A stretch of DNA of 64,000 nt, taken from positions 1 to 64,000 of the forward strand of contig CASERN010000008.1 in NCBI GenBank assembly GCA_949290355.1. Direction: 5' to 3'. Position numbers and translations under genes: made by a program. The stretch is from an uncultured bacterium. GTDB lineage: Bacteria; Cyanobacteriota; Vampirovibrionia; Gastranaerophilales; Gastranaerophilaceae. The notes under the pieces were generated by a model that did not search any database, was not told the origin of the DNA, and saw nothing but the letters and a program-made list of their open reading frames with translations. Below are positions 17,191 to 27,039 of this stretch, one piece after another; position 1 is the first letter of the stretch; each line of letters starts with the position of its first letter.

Positions 17191-19869
17191 ATGACTGAAA
17201 AACGTGTATGGCTCTTCAAAGAGGGAAATGCAGATATGCGAAATCTATTGGGCGGTAAAGGTGCAAACCTTGCTGAGATGACAAATTTAGGCTTACCTGT
17301 ACCTCCGGGACTAACCATCACAACTGAAACCTGTATGGACTACATAAATCACGGGAATAAAATGCCTGATGGTTTGATGGATGAAGTGCGAACTGCTTTG
17401 TCAATTGTTGAAACACAAGCAGGCAAAAAATTTGGAGATCCTGAAAATCCGCTTTTAGTATCAGTAAGATCAGGCGCAAGACTTTCAATGCCTGGTATGA
17501 TGGAAACAATCTTGAATTTGGGATTAAATGACCAAACAGTTGAAGGTATGATTAAATTAACAAATAACCCAAGATTTTGTTATGACTCATACAGAAGATT
17601 TTTAACAATGTTTGGTTCTGTTGCTTGGGAAATTGACAGACAAAAATTTGAAGATTACTTGGATAAAATTAAAGAAGAAAAAGGATACAAATCAGATACA
17701 GATTTAACCGCAGAAGATTGGAAATCTTTAATAGAACCATATAAAGAGCTAATCAAAAAAGAAACAGGCAAGGAATTCCCTCAAGATCCTTATGTTCAAC
17801 TGGAAGAAGCCATAGAAGCCGTATTCAGATCATGGAATATCCCGCGTGCAGTTGCATATAGAAACCATTATAAAATTGATCATAATTATGGAACAGCAGT
17901 AAACGTTCAAACAATGGTATTTGGAAACATGGGAGATGATTGTGCAACAGGTGTTTCTTTCACAAGAAATCCATCTACAGGGGAAAATAAATTCTACGGA
18001 GAATACTTAACAAATGCTCAAGGCGAAGACGTTGTAGCAGGTATTAGAACTCCAAAGCCTATTGCAGAATTAGAACATGAAATGCCTGCACTATACAAAC
18101 AATATGTTGATATAGCTAAAAAACTTGAACAAGGCTATAAAGATGTTCAAGATATGGAATTTACAATAGAAAAAGGTAAATTGTATATATTACAAACACG
18201 TAACGGAAAAAGAACTGCTAAAGCATCTGTAAGAATTGCAGTAGAAATGTGTGAAGAAGGTATAATTGATAAAGAAAGAGCAATAGAACTTGTAGATCCA
18301 AATCAATTATATCAAGTTCTATTACCTGACTTTGACCCAAAAGCTAAAAAAGAAGCTCATAAAATTGCGCAAGGACTTGCAGCATCCCCTGGCGCAGCTG
18401 TTGGTAAAATTGTATTTGATACAGAAGAAGCAGCTGAACGCGGGAAAGCAGGTGAAAAAGTTATACTAGTAAGAATTGAAACCTGCCCTGATGATATTCA
18501 CGGTATGATTGCCTCTCAAGGTGTATTAACCCTAAGAGGAGGTATGACATCTCATGCTGCAGTAGTTGCAAAAGGAATGGGCAAACCTTGCGTTGCAGGT
18601 TGTGAAGATTTGCAAATTGATCTTAAAAATGAAACTTTAACAGCAGCAGATGGTACTGTATATCATAAAAACGATATAATCTCACTAGATGGCGGCACAG
18701 GTGAAGTTATGGAAGGTGCAGTCCATTTAGTACCTCCTACAATGGATGATAACTTTAAAAAACTATTTAAATGGGTAGACGAAGTAAAACTTCTAGGAGT
18801 AAGAGCAAACGCTGATACTCCGGCAGATGTTGCAAAAGCTCTTGAATTAGGTGCTGAGGGCGTAGGTCTTTGCCGTACAGAACACATGTTTATGGATCCT
18901 GACAGATTACCTTGGGTTCAAAAAATGATTATTGCAGGGACTCCTGAAGCCAGAAAAGAAGCTCTTGATCATTTATTACCAATGCAGTACAGTGATTTTT
19001 ATGCAATGTTTAAAGCATTAGGTGAAAAATCAATGACAATAAGACTTTTAGATCCACCATTACATGAATTCTTACCGGATAAAGAAGAATTAATAGCAAA
19101 AGTTGCAACTAAAAAAGCAAAAGGAGAAGATTACAAAGAAGACGAAAAACTTCTTAATATCGTTGAAGCAATGTCTGAATCTAACCCAATGATGGGCTTG
19201 AGAGGATGTCGTTTAGGATTGACATATCCTGAAATCAACGAGATGCAAGTAAGAGCTATTTTTACAGCAGCTTGTGATTTGAAAAAAGAAGGACTAAACG
19301 TAAAACCTGAAGTTATGATCCCTTTGGTCGGTCATGTAAACGAACTTAAAACTGTTCAAGGATTACTTGAAAGAGTTGCAAAAGAAGTAATGAATGAAAA
19401 AGGCGTAATCGTTGATTACATGTTTGGAACAATGATTGAAATTCCTCGTGCAGCTTTAACTGCTGATCAAATTGCAGAATATGCCGAATTCTTCTCATTC
19501 GGAACAAATGACTTAACTCAAATGACATTTGGTTACTCAAGAGACGATGCAGAAGGTAAATTCTTACAAAACTACGTAGAACAAAAAATACTTCCTGCAA
19601 ATCCATTCGCAACTCTTGATCAGGAAGGTGTAGGTCAATTAATGAAAATAGCTTTAGAAAAAGCTCTAAAAGTAAGACCTCACCTAAAACGCGGGATTTG
19701 CGGTGAACATGGCGGAGATCCAGCTTCTGTTAAATTCTGCCACAGAATTGGATTAAATTACGTATCATGCTCTCCATTTAGAGTTCCTCAAGCAAGACTT
19801 GCTGCTGCTCAAGCTGTTATTGAATTTAAGCACAGCAAAGAAGAAGAAGGACCTCTGGGTTGCAAATAA
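17191..19869 (+). CDS. ppdK: Pyruvate, phosphate dikinase
   Basis: This 892-residue enzyme interconverts pyruvate, ATP and Pi with PEP, AMP and PPi, serving glycolysis or gluconeogenesis in anaerobes. The N-terminal ATP-grasp domain begins LLGGKGANLAEMTNLG. The swivelling domain has GGMTSHAAVVAKGMG with catalytic His455. The C-terminal PEP/pyruvate TIM barrel has FGTNDLTQMTFGYSRDD and the active-site Cys in GICGEHGGDP. The length matches the family. AAAGGAG precedes the ATG, and a strong bidirectional terminator follows. It stands alone, near the kor operon that handles acyl-CoA/2-oxoacid flow. Confidence 0.97.
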   Translation: MTEKRVWLFKEGNADMRNLLGGKGANLAEMTNLGLPVPPGLTITTETCMDYINHGNKMPDGLMDEVRTALSIVETQAGKKFGDPENPLLVSVRSGARLSMPGMMETILNLGLNDQTVEGMIKLTNNPRFCYDSYRRFLTMFGSVAWEIDRQKFEDYLDKIKEEKGYKSDTDLTAEDWKSLIEPYKELIKKETGKEFPQDPYVQLEEAIEAVFRSWNIPRAVAYRNHYKIDHNYGTAVNVQTMVFGNMGDDCATGVSFTRNPSTGENKFYGEYLTNAQGEDVVAGIRTPKPIAELEHEMPALYKQYVDIAKKLEQGYKDVQDMEFTIEKGKLYILQTRNGKRTAKASVRIAVEMCEEGIIDKERAIELVDPNQLYQVLLPDFDPKAKKEAHKIAQGLAASPGAAVGKIVFDTEEAAERGKAGEKVILVRIETCPDDIHGMIASQGVLTLRGGMTSHAAVVAKGMGKPCVAGCEDLQIDLKNETLTAADGTVYHKNDIISLDGGTGEVMEGAVHLVPPTMDDNFKKLFKWVDEVKLLGVRANADTPADVAKALELGAEGVGLCRTEHMFMDPDRLPWVQKMIIAGTPEARKEALDHLLPMQYSDFYAMFKALGEKSMTIRLLDPPLHEFLPDKEELIAKVATKKAKGEDYKEDEKLLNIVEAMSESNPMMGLRGCRLGLTYPEINEMQVRAIFTAACDLKKEGLNVKPEVMIPLVGHVNELKTVQGLLERVAKEVMNEKGVIVDYMFGTMIEIPRAALTADQIAEYAEFFSFGTNDLTQMTFGYSRDDAEGKFLQNYVEQKILPANPFATLDQEGVGQLMKIALEKALKVRPHLKRGICGEHGGDPASVKFCHRIGLNYVSCSPFRVPQARLAAAQAVIEFKHSKEEEGPLGCK

Positions 19870-19910
19870 AATTAACACATAACAACCAATGGAGCATAAA
19901 TTCCAAATAA

Positions 19911-19946
19911 CAAAAAGACGAGAATTTTAAAATTCTCGTCTTTTTG
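19911..19946. terminator. Bidirectional terminator between ppdK and ycf45-like gene
   Basis: A perfect 18-bp inverted repeat (19911-19928 with 19929-19946) has A-run and T-run flanks, so it terminates both converging genes. Confidence 0.9.
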
Positions 19947-19948
19947 TT

Positions 19949-21580
19949 TTAATTGTTAAAATCCTTACCGCCCACTATTCGCAAATGCCTATTACTACCT
20001 TCTCCAACAGACTTACTTGTTAAGTTATGCTGCTCTACAAGTTCATGCTGTAACTTTCTTATATGTTGGTTTTGTGGGGTTAATTCAACATGTTCTGCTC
20101 CTGCAAGAATTTTATTTATAGCCGCTTTTGCTTCATCCAAAGCTCTTTCGGCATCATCATAATATCCGCATAATGTCTCAGAAGCTTCTGTTATTTGCAA
20201 AGCTTCTTTTAATACTTTTTGAATTTGAGCCATTGAATTAGTTTTTACATAAAATATTTGCAATCTATAATCATTTGCTGTACTCAACACTTTCGCTCCG
20301 CCTTTGATAAAGTTTTTATGAGCAATAACTATATCAGCATCTTCAAGATTACGTGTAATTTCAGCATTCAAATCGAGTCTTTCAATAACTTTTTCAACAA
20401 TACTTCTTGAAACTGCATAAAGATAAATTTTCTTGATTCCTTTGACTTCTTCAACATATTTTTGTCTTGAAAAACTAAATTTCAAACTATCAGTATTATG
20501 CTCTGGTACACTTTTGTCCAAACGATTAATCTCTTTTGGAATATCACTTAATGTGGGTTCTATTTTTTGCGTTGCATCCTTTGGAGGAAGTTCTCCTTCA
20601 TATGATTTATCAACTTTTCTTATCTCTGGTCTTATTGGCCAGCCACGCAAAATATAATCAACTGCCTCTGCAGTATTTTTATAGACTGCTAAAGTATTTC
20701 TATCCAAAATTTCAATTACAACATCAAATGTAGGCTGTTTTTCTCTTTCTAAAACCGTTTTTTGAGAAGCTCTACGCTTTGCTTCATCATCTCCTAAAGT
20801 TACAGATTGAATTCCTCCAACCAAATCTGACAATGTTGGGTTTTTAATAAGATTCTCCAAACTATTACCATGAGCCGTTGCAATCAACATAACTCCTCGT
20901 TCAGCAATAGTACGAGCAGCTTGAGCTTCTTCTTCTGTACCGATTTCATCTACTACAATAACTTCAGGAGTATGATTCTCAACCGCTTCAATCATAATAT
21001 CCTTTTGATACTGAGGCTGGGTAACTTGCATACGTCTTGCATGACCTATTGCAGGATGCGGTGTATCACCATCTCCTGCTATTTCATTAGATGTATCTAC
21101 TATTACAACACGTTTTCCTAATTCATCTGCAACCAATCTTGATATTTCTCTTAATTTTGTGGTTTTCCCAACTCCTGGACGTCCCAAAAACAAGATACTC
21201 TTGTTCATCATACAAATATCTTTTATACAAGCAATAGTCCCTGTAACAACACGCCCAATACGACATGTCAAACCTATGATTTTACCTTGCCTGTTCCTTA
21301 TAGCACTAATTCGATGAAGCGTGCCGGGAATACCTGAACGATTGTCAGACGTAAAGTCCTGTATTCGACTTGTAATATAATTTATGTCATCTTCAGTAAC
21401 AAATTCATCTCCCAAATACTCTATTTTTCCACCAGAATGTCTTATTTCAGGAGTTCTACCAATATCCAATACAATTTCTATAACGTCTTCCATTTTTTCA
21501 TAGGAGATGTGCTTTTTTACCTTATCCGGCAAAACTTCTGTCAAGCGGTCCAAATCGTTCTGAAATTGTAGGTTACTCAT
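19949..21580 (-). CDS. ycf45: Ycf45-like AAA ATPase with C-terminal R3H domain
   Basis: This 543-residue protein belongs to the cyanobacterial/plastid Ycf45 family, related to the SpoIIIAA ATPases. Walker A is GRPGVGKTTKLREI (about 133), Walker B is in VIVVDEIGTEEEAQAARTIA, and family phrases include HARRMQV, LIATAHGNSLENL and GGIQSVTLGD. The last 50 residues (RKLQHELVEQHNL, then GSNRHLRI) form an R3H single-stranded nucleic acid-binding domain. The cellular role of Ycf45 is not well established. Its presence is one of the best taxonomic hints here. It is convergent with ppdK and divergent from the 21897 gene. Confidence 0.9.
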   Translation of the reverse strand: MSNLQFQNDLDRLTEVLPDKVKKHISYEKMEDVIEIVLDIGRTPEIRHSGGKIEYLGDEFVTEDDINYITSRIQDFTSDNRSGIPGTLHRISAIRNRQGKIIGLTCRIGRVVTGTIACIKDICMMNKSILFLGRPGVGKTTKLREISRLVADELGKRVVIVDTSNEIAGDGDTPHPAIGHARRMQVTQPQYQKDIMIEAVENHTPEVIVVDEIGTEEEAQAARTIAERGVMLIATAHGNSLENLIKNPTLSDLVGGIQSVTLGDDEAKRRASQKTVLEREKQPTFDVVIEILDRNTLAVYKNTAEAVDYILRGWPIRPEIRKVDKSYEGELPPKDATQKIEPTLSDIPKEINRLDKSVPEHNTDSLKFSFSRQKYVEEVKGIKKIYLYAVSRSIVEKVIERLDLNAEITRNLEDADIVIAHKNFIKGGAKVLSTANDYRLQIFYVKTNSMAQIQKVLKEALQITEASETLCGYYDDAERALDEAKAAINKILAGAEHVELTPQNQHIRKLQHELVEQHNLTSKSVGEGSNRHLRIVGGKDFNN

Positions 21581-21896
21581 TTTCTTTTCTGCCTTTCCAC
21601 TATTCTATTAAAATTATAACAGAATAAATACTGGCTATGAACATTTCGCACCCGCAGCGAAATAATTTTTTTTATTTAATTTTTCTATACCTTTTCTAAT
21701 TATATTATACCACTTTTAGCAAAAAACTCATCAATCCTAAGTACTACTAAAGTAGCAACTTTACATATCTTTACATTTTTGCAGTATAGAAATTGTTAAC
21801 AATTGTTACACTATATTGTAAATTTTTAAAGTTAAAATAAGAAAATTCCGTAATACTACATGAACGTTACTAGTTTTGAAAGGAAAATCTCAAGAA
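21581..21896. other. Divergent intergenic region with TTGTTAACAA palindrome
   Basis: This is about 315 bp of AT-rich DNA between the divergent ycf45-like gene and the 21897 gene. It contains a 10-bp perfect palindrome TTGTTAACAA (21793-21802) and a following TTGTTACA. The same palindrome lies upstream of the paralog at 53265 and a degenerate TTGTTACAAA upstream of the one at 30312. No RNA gene or small ORF is convincing. Confidence 0.5.
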
Positions 21897-23561
21897 ATGG
21901 GCTTAGCAGCAGGACAAGCAAGATTATTGAGTATCACAGCAAGGAAATCAGACTGTGAATTTCAATCAATGCGACTTTCTCATCAGAAAATCGCACTTTC
22001 TCGTGAGCTTTCCGATCTTTCTAATGAATATGAAAATTCATTAGACCAAACTAAGCTAGTTTATGATTATTATGGTACTGGGGATACTTCAAATCCTTTA
22101 TCATATAACTTATTAATGACTCCTTCAGCCCTGAATGAATATATGCCAATTACAGTTACTGATTCTATGGGCAGAGTAACACTGGACAGCAAATATGCAG
22201 CTGCTGCTCGTGCTGCAGGTATACCACAAGAAGGGTTAGGGACATTACCTTCTGAAGAAACAAGAAATAAATTTATACAAGGATTATGCGATAACGGTTT
22301 AATCACATCAACGTTATCTTCAACAATACAAGGTCTACCCTACAACCAATCAGCAGGTTTTGGAGGAGATATTACAACATCAACGACAGTTGTTACAGGT
22401 AATATTAATGACTTAGTAAGCTATTTAAAAGAAAATTATACAGATCAATACCATTTATCAATAGATTCTTCAAGTGGTCATGATATAAAAATTCTTTCAA
22501 ATGGAAGTTCCGATATTAGTGATAGCAGTGATGAAAATAAATCTGCAGATATAAATATTTGGGATTTATTAAGTACTGACGATGAAGACCAGTATAACAT
22601 CTGGTTTCAAAGTCCAGACGGGAAACGTATGCCTACTGATGCAATGAAGTATGTAAACGATACAATGATGAGTGATTTTCTGGACTGGATAGAAGACTCT
22701 CTTGGCAGTGTACTTATTACTGACACAGCATCACAACAAGCATTCGATAAAGCACGCAGCCAAATTGAAAGTATATTATTTGGTGGTTTTGATCAAAGTA
22801 TGAGTGCAGACGATTTCAGAACAGATTATACAACTGAAGCTGGGCATAAAAGAAATTCAGATTGGGCTAGAGAATGGGCAGCACTGTATGGATCTGATTA
22901 TGTCGGTTATATGTATGTGAAAAACACACAAAACCGTATTAACAAAAACAACGGTGCGGGTTCTATCAACTTAAACAATATAGCTCAAGCTTTCTTAACT
23001 TTATTTGTCAAAGGAATGGATGGTTGGTCTAAGACAAATGCTGCAGGAGAAGAAAAATACTATGTAACAAGTGGAGCATTATCTGAAAACAGACTAGTTA
23101 CAAATACAGATTTAAAATATTCATATACATACACAATGAAAACAGGTTCATCTGTATCAAGTGATGATCTTGCACAATCTACATTCTATGACACATTATT
23201 CAACCAAATATGTGCAAACGGATGGACTGAGAACAATAACATTAACGATAATGAATATTTACAAGAAATGTTACAAAGTGGAATGCTTTATATTACAAAA
23301 GCTAAAGAAGATGGGTATTATTATCAAGGTAACTATGCAACTGACTCTTATATAAAAGTAGTTTCAGATGAAACAGCAATAGCACAAGCTGAAGCAAAGT
23401 ATTCTTCTGAAAAAGCAAAACTTAATTCAAAAGAAGAAGAACTTGATTTGAAAATGAAAAATTTAGATACAGAAATTTCTTCATTAAGCACAGAATATGA
23501 AACAGTAAAAAATACAATATCAAAAAACATAGAAAAATCATTTAAACGATACAATGCGTAA
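21897..23561 (+). CDS. Large protein, 'MGxAAxQARLL' paralogous family, member 1
   Basis: No named family is recognised. The product is 554 residues from ATG 21897, which begins MGLAAGQARLLSITARK and aligns with both paralogs. A TTG at 21876 would add seven residues not shared by them; AAAGGA lies about 12 nt upstream. The N-terminal 60 residues and C-terminal 55 residues (LDTEISSLSTEYETV, then KNIEKSFKRY) are helical and shared with 30312-31454 and 51517-53265, while the middle is variable and Ser/Thr/Asn/Tyr-rich. There is no classical signal peptide. Conserved coiled-coil ends around a variable centre recall axial or exported filament proteins, but that is inference only. Confidence 0.8.
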   Translation: MGLAAGQARLLSITARKSDCEFQSMRLSHQKIALSRELSDLSNEYENSLDQTKLVYDYYGTGDTSNPLSYNLLMTPSALNEYMPITVTDSMGRVTLDSKYAAAARAAGIPQEGLGTLPSEETRNKFIQGLCDNGLITSTLSSTIQGLPYNQSAGFGGDITTSTTVVTGNINDLVSYLKENYTDQYHLSIDSSSGHDIKILSNGSSDISDSSDENKSADINIWDLLSTDDEDQYNIWFQSPDGKRMPTDAMKYVNDTMMSDFLDWIEDSLGSVLITDTASQQAFDKARSQIESILFGGFDQSMSADDFRTDYTTEAGHKRNSDWAREWAALYGSDYVGYMYVKNTQNRINKNNGAGSINLNNIAQAFLTLFVKGMDGWSKTNAAGEEKYYVTSGALSENRLVTNTDLKYSYTYTMKTGSSVSSDDLAQSTFYDTLFNQICANGWTENNNINDNEYLQEMLQSGMLYITKAKEDGYYYQGNYATDSYIKVVSDETAIAQAEAKYSSEKAKLNSKEEELDLKMKNLDTEISSLSTEYETVKNTISKNIEKSFKRYNA

Positions 23562-23592
23562 AAAAGTCCGATTATAGTCGGACTTTTTTATT
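23561..23592. terminator. Bidirectional terminator
   Basis: Arms AAAAAGTCCGA and TCGGACTTTTT around a 6-nt loop lie between the converging 21897 gene and the acyltransferase. T-runs on both strands make it work both ways. Confidence 0.85.
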
Positions 23593-24418
23593 AAACACCT
23601 GCAACAGGAGGTAAATCAATACGTTTCAAACGTTGCTCTATTCGCCTGTACCATTTTAAATGTTGTTTAAATAAAATATTGTATTTGGTTATATCCCCTT
23701 GAGAAATTTCTTTAAATTGATTATCACAAGTTTCTTCTAAAGCTTGCTCTAACATATGAGTTAATTCTTTTCGACCTAATAAATTTTCCTTTGAAAGTTC
23801 TATTCTTTTCCCGAATTCAACAATTACTTCAGGCCTATTATCTCTAAAGAAACAATAGTCAATAGCTAAAGGAATAAGGTTAACTCTACCGTACCTTTTC
23901 ACGGCATTTTGAGCAATATATGCCAAACCTGTTTGAAATTCGATAGGTCTGTAATGAGGTGGACGTATAATTCCCTGAGGGAAAATACATAAAATATTGC
24001 GCAAGTCTCCAACTACATCTACAGAATATTGTAAAGCCTTCATAGCTGATTGCGCAGATTTTTTATTAACAGAATAAGCTCCGCCCCTTCTTAATAGAGG
24101 AAATCTGTTTAATTCTTCCACCATAAGACGGATTTCTTTATGAAATATTCTATGAGTAATATTATAAAATACTATACCATCCCACCAATTACAATGCGGA
24201 GCAAATAATATTGTTGGCACATTTGTATCACCGTCAAAATAATTTTCTGCCCCCCTATAACGGAATGCATAAAAACGATTTTGAAGCATGTTAAAGAAAA
24301 ACATGCTAGCAACCCATAGCCAAAATCTGCTTGTCTTTGCGGGTTTAAATTTCTCCTCTTTATTCCTAAGTTTTGTAGGTGGGACGTCAGAATATAATTG
24401 TTCTTCTTCTGCTAACAT
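23591..24418 (-). CDS. Lysophospholipid / glycerol-phosphate acyltransferase (PlsC-like)
   Basis: This 275-residue protein has the acyltransferase block I motif H-x4-D in FAPHCNWWDGIVFY (about residue 73), and block III is a variant, FPQGIIRPP instead of FPEG. A hydrophobic segment around residues 30-45 suggests membrane association. Such enzymes transfer acyl chains from ACP or CoA to lysophospholipids or glycerol-phosphate at the inner membrane. It is monocistronic and shares a terminator with the 21897 gene. The family is sure, the exact acceptor unknown. Confidence 0.82.
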   Translation of the reverse strand: MLAEEEQLYSDVPPTKLRNKEEKFKPAKTSRFWLWVASMFFFNMLQNRFYAFRYRGAENYFDGDTNVPTILFAPHCNWWDGIVFYNITHRIFHKEIRLMVEELNRFPLLRRGGAYSVNKKSAQSAMKALQYSVDVVGDLRNILCIFPQGIIRPPHYRPIEFQTGLAYIAQNAVKRYGRVNLIPLAIDYCFFRDNRPEVIVEFGKRIELSKENLLGRKELTHMLEQALEETCDNQFKEISQGDITKYNILFKQHLKWYRRIEQRLKRIDLPPVAGV

Positions 24419-24520
24419 AAATTAATTGTACTCCATTTATTATAAATATTCAAATCTATGATAGATAATTTTAAGAAAAATTAACTTATTTAGAAATTAC
24501 ATCCATATAAAAAACAAGTT

Positions 24521-25198
24521 TTATCGTAAAAAGACATTATTAATTTTAGTGGATAAAGCAGAAATAATAACCTCAAAATCTTTATCTGAATATGTTTCTT
24601 GATTCATGAAATTTTTATCTAAAGTTTTAGTAGGAATAAATTTTTGTAGATAATAACGTTTTGCGTTACAAATTAAATTCCCAATATCCGCGAAATCATC
24701 TATAGATAATTGAGACCTTACAACAGTAGTCCTAAATTCATAATCTACACCGCTATTCATTATTATGTCTATACTGTCTTTTATATTTTGGATATTTACG
24801 TTTATCCCGACTATATTTTTATATTTATGTAATGGAGCTTTTATATCCATTGCAATATAATCAATATGCGGCAAGGCTTTCTTTATCATCTCAGGGAATG
24901 TCCCATTTGTATCGAGTTTTACTAAAAAACCTAAAGTTTTAATTTTTTTTATAAAATCAATTAAATCATATTGTAAACAGGGTTCTCCTCCTGTTATTAC
25001 AACTCCGTCTAATTTCCCTTGTCTTGTTTTTAAAAAATCTAAGAAACCGGCACTAGTCCATGCCGGTTCCTTAAGTGTTATTAATTCAGGATTATGGCAA
25101 TATCCGCAGCGGAAATTGCAACCTTGAGTAAAAACAATTGCACAGATTTTTTCAGGAAAATCCAAAAGCGAAGTTTTTTGCACCCCGCCTATTTGCAT
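24521..25198 (-). CDS. nrdG: Anaerobic ribonucleotide reductase activating enzyme
   Basis: This radical SAM enzyme, about 225 residues, generates the glycyl radical of NrdD using S-adenosylmethionine and a [4Fe-4S] cluster. CNFRCGYCHNPEL near residue 29 is the CxxxCxxC cluster motif, and GGEPCLQ follows. ATG at 25198 was preferred over the ATG at 25204 because AGGAGA within the nrdD 3' end is 7 nt before the former but almost touches the latter. It overlaps nrdD by 10 nt, so translation is coupled, and it should be under the same cobalamin riboswitch. Confidence 0.93.
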   Translation of the reverse strand: MQIGGVQKTSLLDFPEKICAIVFTQGCNFRCGYCHNPELITLKEPAWTSAGFLDFLKTRQGKLDGVVITGGEPCLQYDLIDFIKKIKTLGFLVKLDTNGTFPEMIKKALPHIDYIAMDIKAPLHKYKNIVGINVNIQNIKDSIDIIMNSGVDYEFRTTVVRSQLSIDDFADIGNLICNAKRYYLQKFIPTKTLDKNFMNQETYSDKDFEVIISALSTKINNVFLR

Positions 25199-27039
25199 GT
25201 GCATTCTCCTATTTTAAATTCTTTACGATCAACAAATTCTTTTTTCTTACCTTTATTCCATTGTTGAACAGGCCTAATATATCCAACAACACGAGAATAA
25301 ACCTCACAATCAGCACCGCATTCTGGGCATGTAAAATGTTCACCTGCAACATATCCATGATTTGGGCAAGTACTAAATGTCGGAGAGAAAGTAAAATATG
25401 GCAAATGATAATTATTGCATACTTTTTTTACAAGATTTTTCATTGTTTCAATATTCTGAATTCTTTCTCCGGCATATATATGAACAACTGTCCCGCCAGT
25501 ATACTTTGTCTGTAAATCATCTTGATGATCTAATACCTCAAAAATATCATCAGTATAATTTACCGGTAATTGTGTTGAATTTGTATAATATGGGTATTTT
25601 TCCTTATCAAGCTTAGCTAGTCTATATGATGTGCCCTCGCCAGGAGTTGCTTCCAAATTATAATTATTACCTGTTTCTTTTTGGAACTCTACAATTTTCG
25701 CTCTCATAAAATCCATTACCTCTAGAGCAAATTGTTTACCTCTGAAACTTCCGATATCACTTCCTAAAAGATTTATACAAGCTTCATTCATTCCGATAAG
25801 ACCGATTGTTGAAAAATGATTTTTCCAATATACTCCGAAACGAGCTTTTATATCTCTCAAATAAAACTTTGTATAAGGATACAAATTTTTATCAGTCATA
25901 TCTTCAAGCAATTTACGTTTGATTTCAAGACTTTCCTTTGCTATTTCCATCTTCTTAGCTAAAGTTGCAAGGAATTCCCCTTTTGAATTTGAATTTTCAG
26001 CAATCTTAGGAAGGTTTATTGTTACTACTCCAACTGACCCTGTAAGAGGATTAGAGCCAAAAAGTCCACCACCTCTATATTCAAGTTCTCTGTTATCGAT
26101 TCTCAAACGACAACACATAGATCTTGCATCTTCTGGCGACATATCAGAATTAATAAAATTGGAGAAATACGGAATTCCATACTTTGCAGCCATCTCCCAT
26201 AGGCCTTCAATATTTTTATTATCCCAATCAAAATCTTTTGTTATATTATAGGTTGGAATAGGGAACGTAAACACCCTTCCGGAATTATCACCTTCCATCA
26301 TTACTTCAAAGAATGCTTTATTTAACATATCCATTTCTTTTTGGAATTCTTTGTATGTTCTTTCTTGAAGCTCTCCTCCAATAATTACAGGCTGTTCTGC
26401 ATAATAAGAAGGAACTGTTAAATCCATAGTTATATTTGTAAAAGGTGTTTGGAATCCAACTCTTGTAGGTACATTCATGTTAAATACAAATTCTTGAATA
26501 GCTTGTTTAACTTGTGCATAATCAAGATTGTCATAACTTATAAAAGGAGCTAAAAGTGTATCAAAGTTTGAAAAAGCTTGAGCCCCTGCAGCTTCACCTT
26601 GCATTGTATACATAAAATTGACAATTTGTCCTAAAGCAGTTCTAAAATGCTTTGCAGGAGCACTTTCTATTTTTCCTTTTACACCTGTAAAACCTTCTGA
26701 TAATAAATCTTTTAAATCCCAACCGACACAATATACAGATATTATATTCAAATCGTGAATATGAATATCTCCTCTCAAATGAGCATTTTTTATCTCAGCA
26801 GGATATACCTTATTTAACCAATATTGTTTGCTGATTTCTGAAGCAATATAGTTGTTTAAACCTTGAATTGAATAAGCCATATTTGAATTTTCATTAACCT
26901 TCCAATCAAGTTTTTTCAAATATCCCTCAACTAAATTAATATTAGCATCCTTATCAGATACTACAGAATTAGACATAAATGAACGTTTAGCTTCATCCAT
27001 ATTGACAACTTTGTTGTCATGCATAATTGTATTGTTCAT
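25189..27039 (-). CDS. nrdD: Anaerobic (class III) ribonucleoside-triphosphate reductase
   Basis: The 616-residue catalytic subunit reduces NTPs to dNTPs anaerobically by glycyl radical chemistry. The C-terminus has zinc-site cysteines (STCPNHGYV, FTCPECGADC) and the glycyl radical loop RVVGYIRPVQQWNKG. FGVYWKNHFSTIGLIGMNE and GSFRGKQFALEVM are family-typical. It is shorter than NrdD proteins with an N-terminal ATP-cone, and no cone-like segment is visible. GGGAGA lies 7 nt before the ATG inside the riboswitch expression platform. The pathway duplicates that of nrdJ at 57768, which needs B12. Confidence 0.96.
   Translation of the reverse strand: MNNTIMHDNKVVNMDEAKRSFMSNSVVSDKDANINLVEGYLKKLDWKVNENSNMAYSIQGLNNYIASEISKQYWLNKVYPAEIKNAHLRGDIHIHDLNIISVYCVGWDLKDLLSEGFTGVKGKIESAPAKHFRTALGQIVNFMYTMQGEAAGAQAFSNFDTLLAPFISYDNLDYAQVKQAIQEFVFNMNVPTRVGFQTPFTNITMDLTVPSYYAEQPVIIGGELQERTYKEFQKEMDMLNKAFFEVMMEGDNSGRVFTFPIPTYNITKDFDWDNKNIEGLWEMAAKYGIPYFSNFINSDMSPEDARSMCCRLRIDNRELEYRGGGLFGSNPLTGSVGVVTINLPKIAENSNSKGEFLATLAKKMEIAKESLEIKRKLLEDMTDKNLYPYTKFYLRDIKARFGVYWKNHFSTIGLIGMNEACINLLGSDIGSFRGKQFALEVMDFMRAKIVEFQKETGNNYNLEATPGEGTSYRLAKLDKEKYPYYTNSTQLPVNYTDDIFEVLDHQDDLQTKYTGGTVVHIYAGERIQNIETMKNLVKKVCNNYHLPYFTFSPTFSTCPNHGYVAGEHFTCPECGADCEVYSRVVGYIRPVQQWNKGKKKEFVDRKEFKIGECTCK

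Noticed and set aside
22070-22306. Minus-strand ORF within paralog 1 (and similar ORFs in other large genes)
   Set aside because: Shadow of a longer gene with a ribosome-binding site and paralogs.
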